A stretch of DNA of 64,000 bases from assembly GCF_000002425.4 (NCBI RefSeq), contig NC_037261.1, positions 5,349,553 to 5,413,552 on the forward strand, written 5' to 3'. The stretch comes from Physcomitrium patens (Eukaryota; Streptophyta; Bryopsida; Funariales; Funariaceae). Made by a program: the position numbers and the translations under genes. Below the pieces are notes generated by a model that saw only the letters and a program-made list of their open reading frames with translations, was not told the origin of the DNA and did no database searches. Numbering within the stretch: the first letter of the stretch is position 1; every line of letters begins with the position of its first letter. Below, piece by piece: positions 1 to 10,657 of the stretch.

Positions 1-839
1 GCAATGATAAGACCATCACAATGATAGAGATATATGGTGATAGGTCCCATAGTCATAGTTCCATAGTTATAGGATCTATTATATGATTAAGAATATTAAA
101 AAAAATAAAAAACGTATTGTCCAGATTTTGTAACTATCAAGTTTAGAAGCGCCCTCCAAGTGCATATAGAGTCCAAATTTGATTATTTTTTACTCAATTT
201 TATGTAAAAGAGACCTAAAGAATTTATTAGCATATTCATTTTTTAAAATAGATGTCATTTAGAGCATTGAAGTAGCATTAATAAATACCAATTGCTTTTT
301 AAGTAAGTTTTTGATTTTTTCTCACTTCTATATATTTCATTTTATTGTAATTATCTTTTACTATCATATATTTTTTGATTTATAACCATCAATTGTAGGT
401 AGATACCAGCTGCTCTAGTTTACTTTTGATTTTCACTTATGTATTGTCGAGGATGAAGATCTATTATAGATTTTTAGATTTTATTTTTTGTATCTTTTCT
501 TAATTGTGGATATTATTTCTGAAAGTTTTTCATTATTATCCTATTTTGTATTTGTTTTAATTTTTATTGATAGGCATATTGTATGAATGATTTTGAATTG
601 ATGGCTGATAAAATCCTTTTGTTTGTAGATATATTGAATTTGTAGTAATCCGGAGGTGATTACTAGAGAATTACAAAGTTTGGTAGTTTTTGCAAACATA
701 GATTGTTCCTTTAGCCTTTAGATAGTTGCAAGTAAAAAAATAGTCCTTTTATGGTGCATACTAGGAGCCAATATTATTGATTTCCTTCATTAGACTACTT
801 GGATAGTGATTACATCAAGGACTTTGGACCAAGGATGTA
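1..839. other. Unassigned AT-rich sequence, left edge
   Basis: There is no open frame of note and no LTR terminus that I can pair with another copy. It may contain the upstream leader or LTR of the degenerate gypsy element that follows, but no second copy of this sequence is in the window to test that. Confidence 0.4.
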
Positions 840-889
840 TACTAATTAGGTTTTTTAGCCTATTTCAGCATTAGATACCACTTGGAGGC

Positions 890-1780
890 TTTGGATCTTG
901 GAGGTGGATACATTTTATGAAATAGAAGATAATCTTCATAACATGATGAAGGATAGATTTTCAAGAAGAGTTAAGGACATTTCTTTGCTAGATTGGAAAC
1001 TTAGGTTTTAAACATGGATGAAAGAGAAGCATCAAAGGTCTTCCACTTTCAATGAGTGGTATGTCTTTGAGCTCTTACTACAATACTTAGAATACAAGGT
1101 ACTCCAAATCTATGAAAAATGGAATAAAGAATACTTACTTGAATTGTATGAAATAAGATGTTATTGAGAAGTACACATAGAGCTTATTTCAGCTCTTAAA
1201 GAGGATGTTATTTCAAGCTTTATGCCTATAGTGAAAAAAAAGATCCAATCCAAGGAGAAGTTGGTACACCTTCAGAAGATATTAAAGAAAAATGAGTAGC
1301 TTCTTCTTTAATCAACACTTCAACTACTTTATCTTGCATGGCTCAAACAATGAAGGCAACTTTATTTCTAATGGGAGAGCCACCATCATTTGAACTTCTT
1401 TAAATGTTTATTAAGTACTTAGAGTACAATTATCGAGATTTTAGACATGATCAAATGCAATGTATTCAAGATTTTTTTCATAAAAAAGAATATGCTCTAT
1501 GTACCATGTATACTTCTTTGGCTCAGTTTGCAATAGAATCAAGAGGTGTGTTTGTTGAGAGTCAACTTATTAAGATTTTTTTATCTAAGATTGAAAAAAG
1601 ATTCTTTGATTTAGTCATATGAAGAATTATTCTCAACTATGACAACAAGATCACATTGATACAAGTATTTATTAAAGTTGAAAAATGTGATAAGACACTT
1701 GTTAATATAATATCATTGACATAATAGCTTGCATGACGGATATATCAAAATCCAAGAAGATGGAAACTACCACAAGTAGC
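890..1780 (+). pseudogene. Gag-like region of element D
   Basis: Translated in pieces, this stretch gives a hydrophilic, helix-rich protein with Trp- and Tyr-containing segments such as FNEWYVFELLLQYLEYKV, as expected for a retrotransposon capsid region. It lies directly upstream of the zinc-knuckle segment. Several frames must be joined and stops are present, including in the piece at 1404-1622. Assignment as gag rests mainly on position; the sequence alone is too decayed to name a family. Confidence 0.5.
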
Positions 1781-1806
1781 TTAACAAAATCAAACCTAAA
1801 AAAACT

Positions 1807-2025
1807 ATGCATTGTTGGAGGTGTGGTGAATCAAAATACATAAAGAATGATTCCAATTGTCCGAAAAAGAAGAAAGCCTTATATATAGAAAAATCTAAGC
1901 TAAAAGCTGAGATAATTAAAGTTGAAAATAAATTTAAAAAGAAGCAATTGAAATATTCTTATTGTGGTAAGCTTAAGCTTAACCACAATGAACTTAATTG
2001 CTTCATATTACATCCACATACATAG
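1807..2025 (+). pseudogene. Nucleocapsid zinc-knuckle segment of element D
   Basis: This open frame of 72 codons begins with CWRCGESKYIKNDSNCPKKK, a retroviral-type knuckle (C-x2-C at residues 3 and 6, last Cys at 16) followed by a lysine run. The expected His appears to be Tyr (residue 11), so metal binding is probably lost. A second Cys/His cluster, YCGKLKLNHNELNC, follows near the C-terminus. Such knuckles bind the element RNA during particle assembly. It sits between the gag-like and protease-like regions, which is the normal order. Confidence 0.65.
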
Positions 2026-2829
2026 TCCACCTTAGATAAAAAAAAAAAAAACCGTAGAAGCTAAAATTACTGAATTAGAGAAAAAAAATTCAATAATGTG
2101 GCTTCATTAGACAAAGTCATTGGATGTCATGTGGCTTTTAGAAGTGGAACAAATTCTTCTTCTCCAAAATATTATATATTTGGTGTATCAAGACAAATAG
2201 TAGTTGCAACTGCTATATGTGCCCAAATAATAGCTAAGAATATGACACCTATAATAAGTGGGGTACTATAATCCTTGTCTAGCATTCAAGCATTGTGAAG
2301 ATGCTAATATCCATATACAATTGCTTTTATCATTTAGCCTTGTGGATATTAATAGCCTAGCAAAGCCTTTTATTTTAACTTAAATATAAGATAAAGCTAC
2401 TAATATTAAAAACACAATACGTACTTTAGCTTATAAAATATTAAATATGCCTATATTTTCCAATGTTAACTTATTGACTTCAAAATTTAAATCAACAAGG
2501 ATTTTTTAATTGGCTAGTAAAATGATGGAAGGTAAAGTATCTATGTCATTATTAGAGGGGGCTCAAGCAATAACAAAGCCTTCAACATAAGAGGATTTAG
2601 CTAAGTTATAAGTAAAACTTACAACTAAAGCTATTGCCATATTTGATGAAAGTGACTTAAAGGCCAAAATATAAATCCTTCAAGTGAGATACCATTGGCT
2701 ATAGAGATGGCATTTCTATCTAATATTATAGCTAGATTTGCCTAAAAATATCAAAATTTATACCTAAAAATTATACAATTAATTAATAACAATAATGTGC
2801 TAATTGATAGCCATACTGATCACAATACT

Positions 2830-3250
2830 ATTTGTACTATATCTTTGCATGTTATGGTAGATTTTGGAACTTAGCTAGTTATAATTGATAAGCAATTTCT
2901 TTAAGAATTAGATTTTATTCCTATAGATTTAAAACTTTTTTTTTTTTACCATTATTATTTTAGTAGGAGGTATAGAGCAAGCTATTGGCTATACCAAACA
3001 ACCTTTGCAATTAATATTTTGCACTAGATCTAGTTCACTTTATTCATACTTATTGTTAAAGTCCACAGTGATTAATGCCACCAACTATGATATTTTAGTA
3101 CGTCAACATGTTCTTTAACAATTTAATTTTGGCCTAGATAATTAGATTAAAGAAGCATAGATTTAACCTAGATGATCTACTAGTGATGGAAAAAAAGAAT
3201 TTCAATCATATTTGTAGCCACTACTATGATTATGTCAGCAAAATCTTTAT
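2830..3250 (+). pseudogene. Aspartic protease-like region of element D
   Basis: The segment LHVMVDFGT (about 2848-2874) resembles the D-[ST]-G active-site loop of retroviral aspartic proteases, with Phe where Ser or Thr is expected. About 200 bases on, NATNYDILVRQHVL matches the second conserved part of gypsy proteases (Y-D-x-L-[LI]-G/R followed by a hydrophobic stretch). Stops are present. Position between the zinc knuckle and the methyltransferase fits. Confidence 0.5.
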
Positions 3251-3364
3251 TTGGTTGTAATGCATTGGCATCTGATTTGTGTTGTAAAGTTTTTCTATTA
3301 GAAGAAAATTTAATATTTATATCTTATTCTATACGACCATTTAATCTACCATTTTTAGAAGATC

Positions 3365-4450
3365 ATGCAAAATACAAGAAGGATCCATCTCCTCTATGCA
3401 AAACTTTTTTGCCAATATGAAGACATTATATCTTCATTGGATATATTGAAGATATTAAAATTATCTTTCTTATCTAGCTTTGTTCAACCTATTCATTGGC
3501 ATCCACTAAATGAGGATATTATCCTTGTGGAACTCTTTGCAAGCATTAATACAAGTTTGATAGTAGTATTAGAGGCTGGGCTTATTATTCAATAGTACAT
3601 CTACATGAATACTAGAATTACATCTAATCGAGCAGCTCGACATTATCTCTAAAGATTATTGATTATGTATTCTAAATAATTATAATTTCTTACTATTTTT
3701 GGTTATTTTAGCCAACTCTTTTATGATGTCATTCTTATTAGTCACGAGAATTTGAGGAGATTAGGCCACATAGATTTATTGATTGATAGATGGCCTTGTC
3801 AAGGTCATTCACATATTAGAATAGATCATGGATTACATGATCTTCAATCCAATTTATTTACAGATTTAATGTATCTTAATCAATGGTAATTTATGCATCA
3901 AATTATACCACTTGTGTAATATTTTTGAAATGTACTACCATTGGATGAAATTCAAATCCAAGTGTTGGAGGATTATCAATATATTAAATAATTCCTTAGT
4001 CTTCCAACCTTTTCTGATGGTGCGGCTTTGGACTTCTATACCCATTGACTTTATTTGATTTAGATTAACTTGGCATTATCTCACGTGATTACAAAAGTAC
4101 TTTTTAGAATTAAATGACCTCTTAGATGCTATATAAATGATATCTTAGATGATAATAAAATTTCTTTAGTTGTCACTAAGGCTAATGAATCTCTTCTTGT
4201 CTTGGTTTATAAGATGGAAGTATCTTGTGGCATATTTCCTATATTTGTGACATTTCTAGTATCTTTTGTATTTTGAGTACATGGATCTAATATAATTTAG
4301 AATGTCAATTTAAAAATCTATGAAGAATATAATATCAATGAAAGGGAGCATATTATAGGCTTTTTAATTGACATCACAATTGCTTATGATCTTACTGAAG
4401 AATAATGTAATTTTTTCCTAGGCCATGCTATGGACCTCAATACTTTAATA
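3365..4450 (+). pseudogene. Cytosine-C5 DNA methyltransferase domain inside gypsy element D
   Basis: Four hallmark motifs of C5-cytosine methyltransferases occur in the right order and all in one reading frame over about 920 bases. Motif I (S-adenosylmethionine binding): LVELFASINTSLIVVLEAG, from 3527 (family pattern ELFAGIGG). Motif IV: DLLIDRWPCQGHS, with the catalytic Pro-Cys-Gln at 3794-3802. Motif VI (ENV): the codons at 3926-3934 read stop-Asn-Val followed by LPLDE, so Glu has become TGA. Motifs IX/X: EREHIIGFLIDIT (from 4340) and FLGHAMDLNTL (about 4415-4447). Known biochemistry: the motif IV Cys attacks C6 of cytosine and the ENV Glu assists. Stops at about 3593 and 3649 and later ones make this copy non-functional. 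It follows the protease region and precedes the reverse transcriptase. A host methyltransferase pseudogene is less likely because the domain is embedded between gypsy domains. Confidence 0.72.
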
Positions 4451-5690
4451 TGATTTTTTAGCATATGTCTTACTATTCAAAAGTATTTTCATTACCATAT
4501 TAATATTTTGAGGTTAAAAAACAATGGTCAAGGGGCAATGGATCCTGAACTTACTAGGATTGAAGAATCCAAGTTATTTCTTTGTTTACAAAGGCATATA
4601 ATAGATGAGCTACAAGCTAAAGCTGACTTTGTATTTTGGGCTAAAGACTTAGTAAAAACTAATGCTCAAGAGACTCTCTCATAAGATTTGTTTTTAAAAG
4701 ATAATCCATATTCTATCAACAATTGTAATTCACATAAATACTGTAGTAATGAAGTTCCTTAGTTGATTAGAAATAAAAATGTAGGAGGCATAAGAGTTGT
4801 TTTTTTAATAGATTAGCAATTAAATGCATGCTAATATGTAGTAGGGTTCTATTGGTGAAGAAAGAGACCACAAAATTTCATGATTGACTATTGAAATTAA
4901 GGCCATATCTTATTGATGTTGAAGCATAAATGATATAAGCTTTTATCTACTTGTATTGCAAATATTTTGCCTTTAGTCTTCAAGATCTTAAAGGCAATAA
5001 AAGCAAACCTATTCACATTCAATTAGAAGATGATCATCCAATATTTTGACAACTTTGCAAGTTTAATGCCTCAAAAAAAGCTAGTGTTCAAGTCCATTGC
5101 TATGAATTATTGGCTATAAGCTTGATTGAGCTTTCTAATAGTGAATATGCTTGTGCTACAATCATGCCTTTGAAAAAAGATATTTTTGATAATTGGATAA
5201 AGAAACGGATGTGTAGAGACTATCATCTAATTAATCATAAGACTAAGTTTTATAAATATTCAAAGCTAATGCCAAAAGAATAATTTGATGCAATAGGATT
5301 TTCTGAAGTATTCAGGTATTTTAGATTTAAGATCTAGTTATTACCAATTACTATTACTTATTGAAGCTTGGATGAAGACAACATTTTGGAGAGTCAATGA
5401 AGATGAATAAGATCAACTTTATCATTGGAAGTTCTTTCTATTTGATCTTAAGAATGCACCAGTTGAATTTCAATGGGTGATGGATAAAGTTTTATCTAGC
5501 TTATCATTTACTAGATGCTACATTGATGATGTTATTATTTTTAATAGCACGCCATAAGTTTATGTGACACATTTATAAGTTATTTTTAAGCAATTATGGC
5601 AATAGAAATTATGCTTGTATCATGAAAAGTGTAAATTCTTTCATAAATAATTACCATAGTTAAGACATGATTATCCTAAGATGTCTCGGT
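4451..5690 (+). pseudogene. Reverse transcriptase region of gypsy element D
   Basis: After a decayed linker come typical gypsy reverse transcriptase blocks. MPLKKDIFDNWIKKRMCRDY (about 5165-5223) corresponds to the block with the lysine-rich loop and the CxDYR motif. FLFDLKNAPVEFQWVMDKVL (about 5436-5500) is the FGLKNAP-type block, and CYIDDVIIFN (about 5518-5547) is the palm Y-I-D-D catalytic motif with both Asp residues kept. HEKCKFFHK (about 5621-5647) is the post-catalytic block. Frames shift several times and stops occur. RNase H and integrase do not follow, since the element is cut by copia B1 at about 5727. Confidence 0.75.
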
Positions 5691-5726
5691 GTATAATAAT
5701 TTTGTAGTACATGTTGCTACACTACT

Positions 5727-7054
5727 TAAAAATAAGGCCTTTTGTTGTTTGCTTTATATGCATCCTTCCTATGCAAGTTGTATTGATTTTGGCTTATTTT
5801 GCTTAGATCTAAGCTACTTACTATAGACTTAAGCTTTGCCATGCTCTTCACATTTAAATAGATAAGACAACAATGCCATACATTCAACTAATCTTGATTT
5901 GATGTGAATTCAGCAAATGTAGTTGTTTCGACTCTATTGATTGTTTTACATTTGAAGTAATACAAATTTTCTACTCTAAAGTCCTTGGCAACCATGTTTC
6001 TATAAAAAAAATTCACAAAACATCCATTCATATTGAATTGAACTATAAAACCCTCCATTACAAGCTTACTCACTAAAAGTAGGTTTTGCTTCATCTTAGG
6101 CATATGGACAATATTTTTGAATATGATCCTATTGATTTATTCATTCACAACCACCTCCACTATAATAAAACCAATTTCAATGGCTTTACATGTACTACTA
6201 TTTGCCAAAATCACATTTGACATTGAAATAGCCTCATAAGTATCAAATAAATATTTATAAGATGTCATATGCTTAGAATAACTTGAGTCTATAATCTATC
6301 TTGACATGGTAGCTATGGAAGTACTATTTATTATGGTGAATACATAATCTTATCCTCCAAAATCATCTTGCACACTATTTGTATTCTTCTTTTTTATCTT
6401 TTTGCCTTTGTAGTAATTTTGAAGAAAATATCCTACTTTGCTATAAATGAAACAAGTTTTAATATTATCTCATTGATTTGAATAATTGCACTTACCTTGT
6501 CATGAATAGAGTGTTGAATCTTTACTTCAAGATTCTTTTTTTTCCTTCTTGATCACTTCATGGCTAAATCTTGTTGTCACATAGTCTATTGTGAGATCTT
6601 TTATCTTGATGGATTTGAAAACCACAATGATGTTGTTGTAGGATTTTTGCAAACTCATGAGTATAGTCATGTTAACATTTGCATCTTCTAATGACGTATT
6701 TATAGTTGTAAGTTGGTTTGTAAGTGCCTTCACTTTGTAATGTGAACCATGAGGTCTTCACCCTCTTCCATCTTACAAGTAAAAAAAACTTTCTCCTTGT
6801 ATAAATGATGTTGGATAAGTTCTTCCTCTTATAGATGTTATAAAGAAACTTCTATGTTTTTATTAGATCATTTCAAGAAATAATGTGGGAGAAGTTGGCT
6901 TCATCAACATTACATATAATCAATCCAAAAGCCTTCTTTTCATGATGTTTTTAGTCCTTCTTCTTATTTATATCAGCATGCATACTTACAGGCTCTTCAC
7001 TTGCATCTATAATAGTTCAAAGATCCAAAGAAGCTAATAAATGCTCTATTTTTG
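5727..7054 (-). pseudogene. Copia B1, part 1: gag-protease to GAG-pre-integrase remnant
   Basis: Minus-strand Tnt1-94-like copia sequence parallel to 11730-13049 of copy B2. Recognisable pieces are the start of gag (leucine-rich, near 7040, start codon decayed), the gag region at 6527-6733 (TNQLTTINTSLED), and the pre-integrase region at 5888-6103 (MPKMKQNLLLVSKLVMEGF). It ends abruptly at about 5727 against gypsy D, so integrase, reverse transcriptase and RNase H are missing. Its upstream side is interrupted at 7054 by element B3. The leader and 5' LTR resume at 19280. Many stops; dead. Confidence 0.75.
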
Positions 7055-7055
7055 T

Positions 7056-7358
7056 TGAAAAAATAGAACTTTGAAGTCACAACATATAGCATTAGTAAGA
7101 TTGTATACAAAGAGAGTATGGAGTAAGATATCTCTCACTTCCAACACCCAATACTTATAGATTGTGGTTGCTACCCTACAAGATAACTTCGACTCATTGA
7201 CTTTTATACATAAGATCTTTGGTCCTAAGATCCTTTGGTATCTAATGTATCTCAAGGGTATCCTATGGTCCTTGGATCCTTTGGCATCTTAGTAACCACA
7301 AATGTATTGTATGTCAAACACTAATTACTCTTACAAAGTTTATGGATATTCTCTAGTT
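7056..7358 (-). repeat. 3' LTR of copia B3, first segment
   Basis: Parallel to 18812-19114 of the 5' LTR of B3, ending at the insertion point of solo LTR E1. It includes the segments describing tatctctcac-ttccaacacc and the repeated ccttggatcctttggcatc tract seen in both LTRs. The remaining part of this LTR continues at 8707-8710 and 13967-14125. Confidence 0.85.
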
Positions 7359-8701
7359 TGTGAGTCATCAAATTGAGTCACTAGTTGTTTTAGGACAAAA
7401 GAATGCATTTAGAGTGCCAAAATTACAATTATTAGATAAATATATGCTTAGAAGATGTTAAAGAAAGAAGAATAGTATTAGTAGAGAAGAAATGGAGTCT
7501 TAGTAAGTCTTGGAGGCAATTATTTTAGTTGATTTAGTATTTTTACTTATTATTAAGGAATAAGGATTAGTTACTAAAATCAATATTTATATTGATCTTA
7601 TATCTATATGTATTACTTATATAAAAACTATAAATGTTAGTTAGTAGTTGAAAGAAGTATGAAAAAGAACCTCATGTCTTTTTAGTTATTTATATAGAAA
7701 GTAGAATTTATAGTAGATTTAAATTGATTCCATTACTATAAAAAAATTAATAATATAAGAAATTATATCCTTAAATTGCTATTAGTATTATAGAAATATT
7801 ATAGGAATTTTTAGAATTTATTTAGAAATTATTTAGAATTTTTAGTAGATTCAAATTGATTTTAATCACTATAAAAAATCATTAATATATGGAATTATAT
7901 CTTTAAATGGATATTAGAATTATAGAAATATTATAAGAATTTTTAGAATTTATTTAGAATTTATTTAGAATTTTCTATGAATTTTTAGGATAATTTTCAA
8001 GACCTTGGTAAAATTGAGTTTTACCACTTGGGGAGCCATTATGAAGAAATGGAGTAAGGTTTGGAGACCATTTAGTGTTTCTAGGCTAATTGGGTGTTTT
8101 TAAACACCATGGTGAAGTCAAAAATTGAAAAATATTAATTCTACTAGTAGAAAATAGGAGGACCAGCAGCTAGTATAGTCCTTGTAAGAAGAGAGATGCA
8201 CAAGTCTCATATGGGTTGTAGCACCTTGGATGTAGGTAGGAAGATAAGACTAAGGCCTCAAGGCCTCTTTAGAAAATCTATATACACTACATGTTAGCCT
8301 TGGTGAGGTTCGAAACCTTGATCTATTAACAAATTATCCTTGAGGTAAAATATTTTCACTTAACTTTCTATTTATTACTTGTTATTTTCAATCCTTCATA
8401 ACTTACTTAAAATAATTCGGATTTACATGTTTTTTACGTCATTGAAAAGATAAAAAAATTACCTTCCTAAAAATATACTTTTTACTTTTATTTTTTATTT
8501 TTTACTTGGTGAGAATCCAGTGAACGGATTGTGATTCGTTTTGTAGTGTACAATTGCTTGATTACACTTGTTTCACTTGTTTTGTGTTATTCTTCTTTAG
8601 TTTTGTTGTTTGTTACTTCTACTTCGCACCACCCATTACAAGCAACTCTTAATTGAGGCCATCTTGTAATTTGAATTGAGAGGTGGAATTTTTCACTCAC
8701 A
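7359..8701 (+). mobile_element. Solo LTR E1 (1343 bp)
   Basis: Starts TGTGAGTCATC and ends ACTCACA, with a perfect 5-bp target-site duplication tagtt at 7354-7358 and 8702-8706. It is homologous along its length to E2 (26709-27908). It has no coding capacity. The strand is arbitrary, as no internal region is present. A solo LTR arises when the two LTRs of an element recombine and remove the interior. It interrupts the 3' LTR of B3 only a few bases from where B2 also inserted. The family of the parent element is unknown. Confidence 0.9.
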
Positions 8702-8711
8702 TAGTTCTTAT

Positions 8712-9020
8712 TGAAGAAACTCAATAAGCAAGACACAAGTAAGTAGAAATCAGCAAGGTTAGATACAAGAGAAGTGTGGAATGAGATACCTCTCACTTCC
8801 AACACCCTTTACTTATAGGTAGAGGTTACATCTATTTTGGCTAGTATTCATCTTACTTTCATCCAACTAAACCCTAGATTCTTCTTAACCTTATCGCCAC
8901 TTTAAACCCTAGCCGCCACCTTGATAACTTTCTTTCATCTTTTTGCTGCCCTTTGACTATTAGCAACTTATCTAAGATAATATCTTTTACCTTCTAACTT
9001 ATCCTCTATTTACTTTAATA
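8712..9020 (-). repeat. 3' LTR of copia B2 (309 bp)
   Basis: On the minus strand it begins at 9020 as TATTAAAGTAAATAG (TG changed to TA) and ends at 8712 with TTTCTTCA. It pairs with 13613-13959. It lacks about 38 bases present in the 5' LTR, which holds an extra run of GCCGCCACTT-like repeats near 13800-13860. Confidence 0.88.
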
Positions 9021-9032
9021 CTCCCTCTTTGC
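9021..9032 (-). promoter_or_regulatory. Polypurine tract of copia B2
   Basis: On the minus strand the bases just before the 3' LTR read AGCAAAGAGGGAG, a purine run in the expected place to prime plus-strand DNA synthesis. The equivalent tract of B3 (gcaaagtgggag) is at 14126-14137. Confidence 0.75.
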
Positions 9033-9805
9033 TATTGGTCAAAGGCTAATAAACCTAATCTCTTTGTCAATTTGTAATGTCTATCCTTCACTACTGCTTT
9101 TGTGAATAAATCAGCAAGCATGTCTTCCATTGCACAATATTTCATATCAATTACTCCCATCTCAATCTTCTCCCATATGAAGTGATGTTGAATGTCAATG
9201 TGCTTTGTCCTTGAATGATGCTTTGGATTCTTAGCAAAAGCAAGGCATCTTTGATTGTCACACTTTATTGGAGTTGCTTCCAATTGCACAAGTCCAATGT
9301 CTTCTATAACTTGTCTTAGCCATATTGCCTCCATTGCACCATGACTTGCTGCTATGTATTCTGCATCCATTGTAGACCTTGTAATTATTGGTTGTCTCTT
9401 ACAATTCCATGAAATTGCTCCCACTCCAATAAAGAATACATATCCCATCGTTGATCTTCTATCATTTGTATTTCCAGTCCAATCCGCATCACAATATCCA
9501 TGCAATGTAATACTATCACCTCTAAGATACAATTTGAAGTTCAAAGTGCCTTTTAAGTACCTCAAGGTCCTCTTAATGGTTGTCCAATGAATTGGTCCAA
9601 CTTTTGACATGTGTTGACTCACAACATTCATAGCATATGGAAGATCCATCCTTGTACCAACCATTGCATACATAAGTGAACCTACTACTGCCTTGTATGG
9701 AACATCTTTCATTTCTTCTTCAACTTCAATAAATTTCTCATCCGTGAGCTTCATCAACTTCAAATTTGCCTCCAAATGTGTTCTAATGGACTTGCACTCC
9801 TCCAT
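9032..9805 (-). CDS. Copia B2 RNase H and end of reverse transcriptase (257 codons)
   Basis: This open frame covers the C-terminal end of the reverse transcriptase (VPYKAVVGSLMYAMVGTR, residues 35-52) and the RNase H domain. RNase H active-site residues are visible: CDADW (Asp106), MDAEY (Glu149) and KCDNQ (Asp183). The C-terminal KNPKHHSRTKHIDIQHHFI block (residues 194-212) is the standard copia ending and lies just before the polypurine tract. RNase H removes the RNA strand after reverse transcription. It is the best preserved piece of B2 and was once part of one long polyprotein, so its first Met is not a real start. Confidence 0.9.
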   Translation of the reverse strand: MEECKSIRTHLEANLKLMKLTDEKFIEVEEEMKDVPYKAVVGSLMYAMVGTRMDLPYAMNVVSQHMSKVGPIHWTTIKRTLRYLKGTLNFKLYLRGDSITLHGYCDADWTGNTNDRRSTMGYVFFIGVGAISWNCKRQPIITRSTMDAEYIAASHGAMEAIWLRQVIEDIGLVQLEATPIKCDNQRCLAFAKNPKHHSRTKHIDIQHHFIWEKIEMGVIDMKYCAMEDMLADLFTKAVVKDRHYKLTKRLGLLAFDQ

Positions 9806-10657
9806 GTTGAATCATTTCAACACTTCTTCAATGTACTTCTTTTGGCTCAATGTAATAATCTTCTTAGCTCGATTTCTTACAAATTCCACTCCTAAGCAAT
9901 AGTGGAGCTCTCTCAAATCATTCATTTCAAATTCTTTTGCTAACTTTGCCTTAAATCAATCCATCTTTTTCAAAGTATTGGTCAAAATGATCAAATCATC
10001 AACATAAAGAATGAAAATTAGTAAGAAGGCTTTTAATTGCATCACATACATGGAATGATCAGTCTCACTCCTCACAAATCCTTCATTCACAAAGAAAGTG
10101 TTGATACGTTGGTACCATGCCCTTGATGATTGCTTAAGCCTATATAAGGATTTCTTTAACTTACACACAAGGTGTTGTTTGCCTTCTTCAATAAATCCTT
10201 GAGGTTAATCTATGTAGATGTCTTCTTCCAATGCTCCATTCAAGAAAGCCGTCTTCACATCCATTTAGTACATCTCCAAGTCCATTGCTGTCCCAATTGC
10301 CACAATGGTTCTAATGGTAGTGAATTTGGCCACGGGAGCAAATGTCTCATTAAAATCAACACTAGCAACTTGTGAGTAGCCTTTAGCAACCAATCTTGCC
10401 TTATATCTCACAATATTGCCCATTGCAACCCTTTTGGTTCTAAATACCCACTTACAACCAATTGAATCTCGATTTGGTAGAAGTTGAATCAATTTCCATG
10501 TTCCATTGTCCATGAGTGATTTGTACTCTTTTTCTATAGCATTCTCTCACTTCATAGCATCCGTGGACTTCATTGCATCACATAAACTCAACGGATCAGT
10601 AAGAAGTGCAACATTGATATATTCTTTACTTACTTGAGGAAAAATATGGTCCTTCTA
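9806..10657 (-). pseudogene. Copia B2 reverse transcriptase, broken
   Basis: Two readable pieces. 10265-10513 carries GCKWVFRTKR, VRYKARLVAKGYSQV and the DFNETFAPVAKFTTIRT block of the fingers and palm. 9956-10168 carries KLKKSLYRLKQSSRAWY and the catalytic LYVDDLIIL (YVDD at residues 55-58). Between and after them are single stops, for instance where an MDVKTAFLNG block follows a TAA. Part of the same polyprotein as the flanking RNase H and integrase. Confidence 0.88.

Larger units (their letters stand above)
840..5726 (+). mobile_element. Degenerate Ty3/gypsy element D carrying a DNA methyltransferase domain
   Basis: Plus-strand remnant with gypsy domains in order: gag-like segment (about 890-1780), zinc-knuckle segment (1807-2025), protease-like segment (about 2830-3250), cytosine-C5 methyltransferase domain (about 3365-4450), linker, and reverse transcriptase (about 5140-5690). 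Stops and frame changes are frequent throughout, so this copy is dead. It is among the most AT-rich parts of the window, consistent with long decay by C-to-T change. No LTR was recognised at either end; the right end is cut where copia B1 begins at about 5727. RNase H and integrase are missing. The methyltransferase is not a normal part of gypsy pol and is discussed separately. Confidence 0.75.

Noticed and set aside
3365-4450. Host methyltransferase pseudogene next to, not in, the retrotransposon
   Set aside because: Protease-like blocks lie upstream and reverse transcriptase blocks downstream on the same strand with no sign of an insertion boundary. Kept as an alternative to be tested.
7046-7255. 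Protein-coding frame in the B3 LTR (also at 18808-19011)
   Set aside because: Present in both LTR copies because they are the same repeat; no domain and no start context.
9354-9902. Plus-strand frames opposite the B2 RNase H and reverse transcriptase
   Set aside because: Shadows of the minus-strand coding frame, not conserved in B3.
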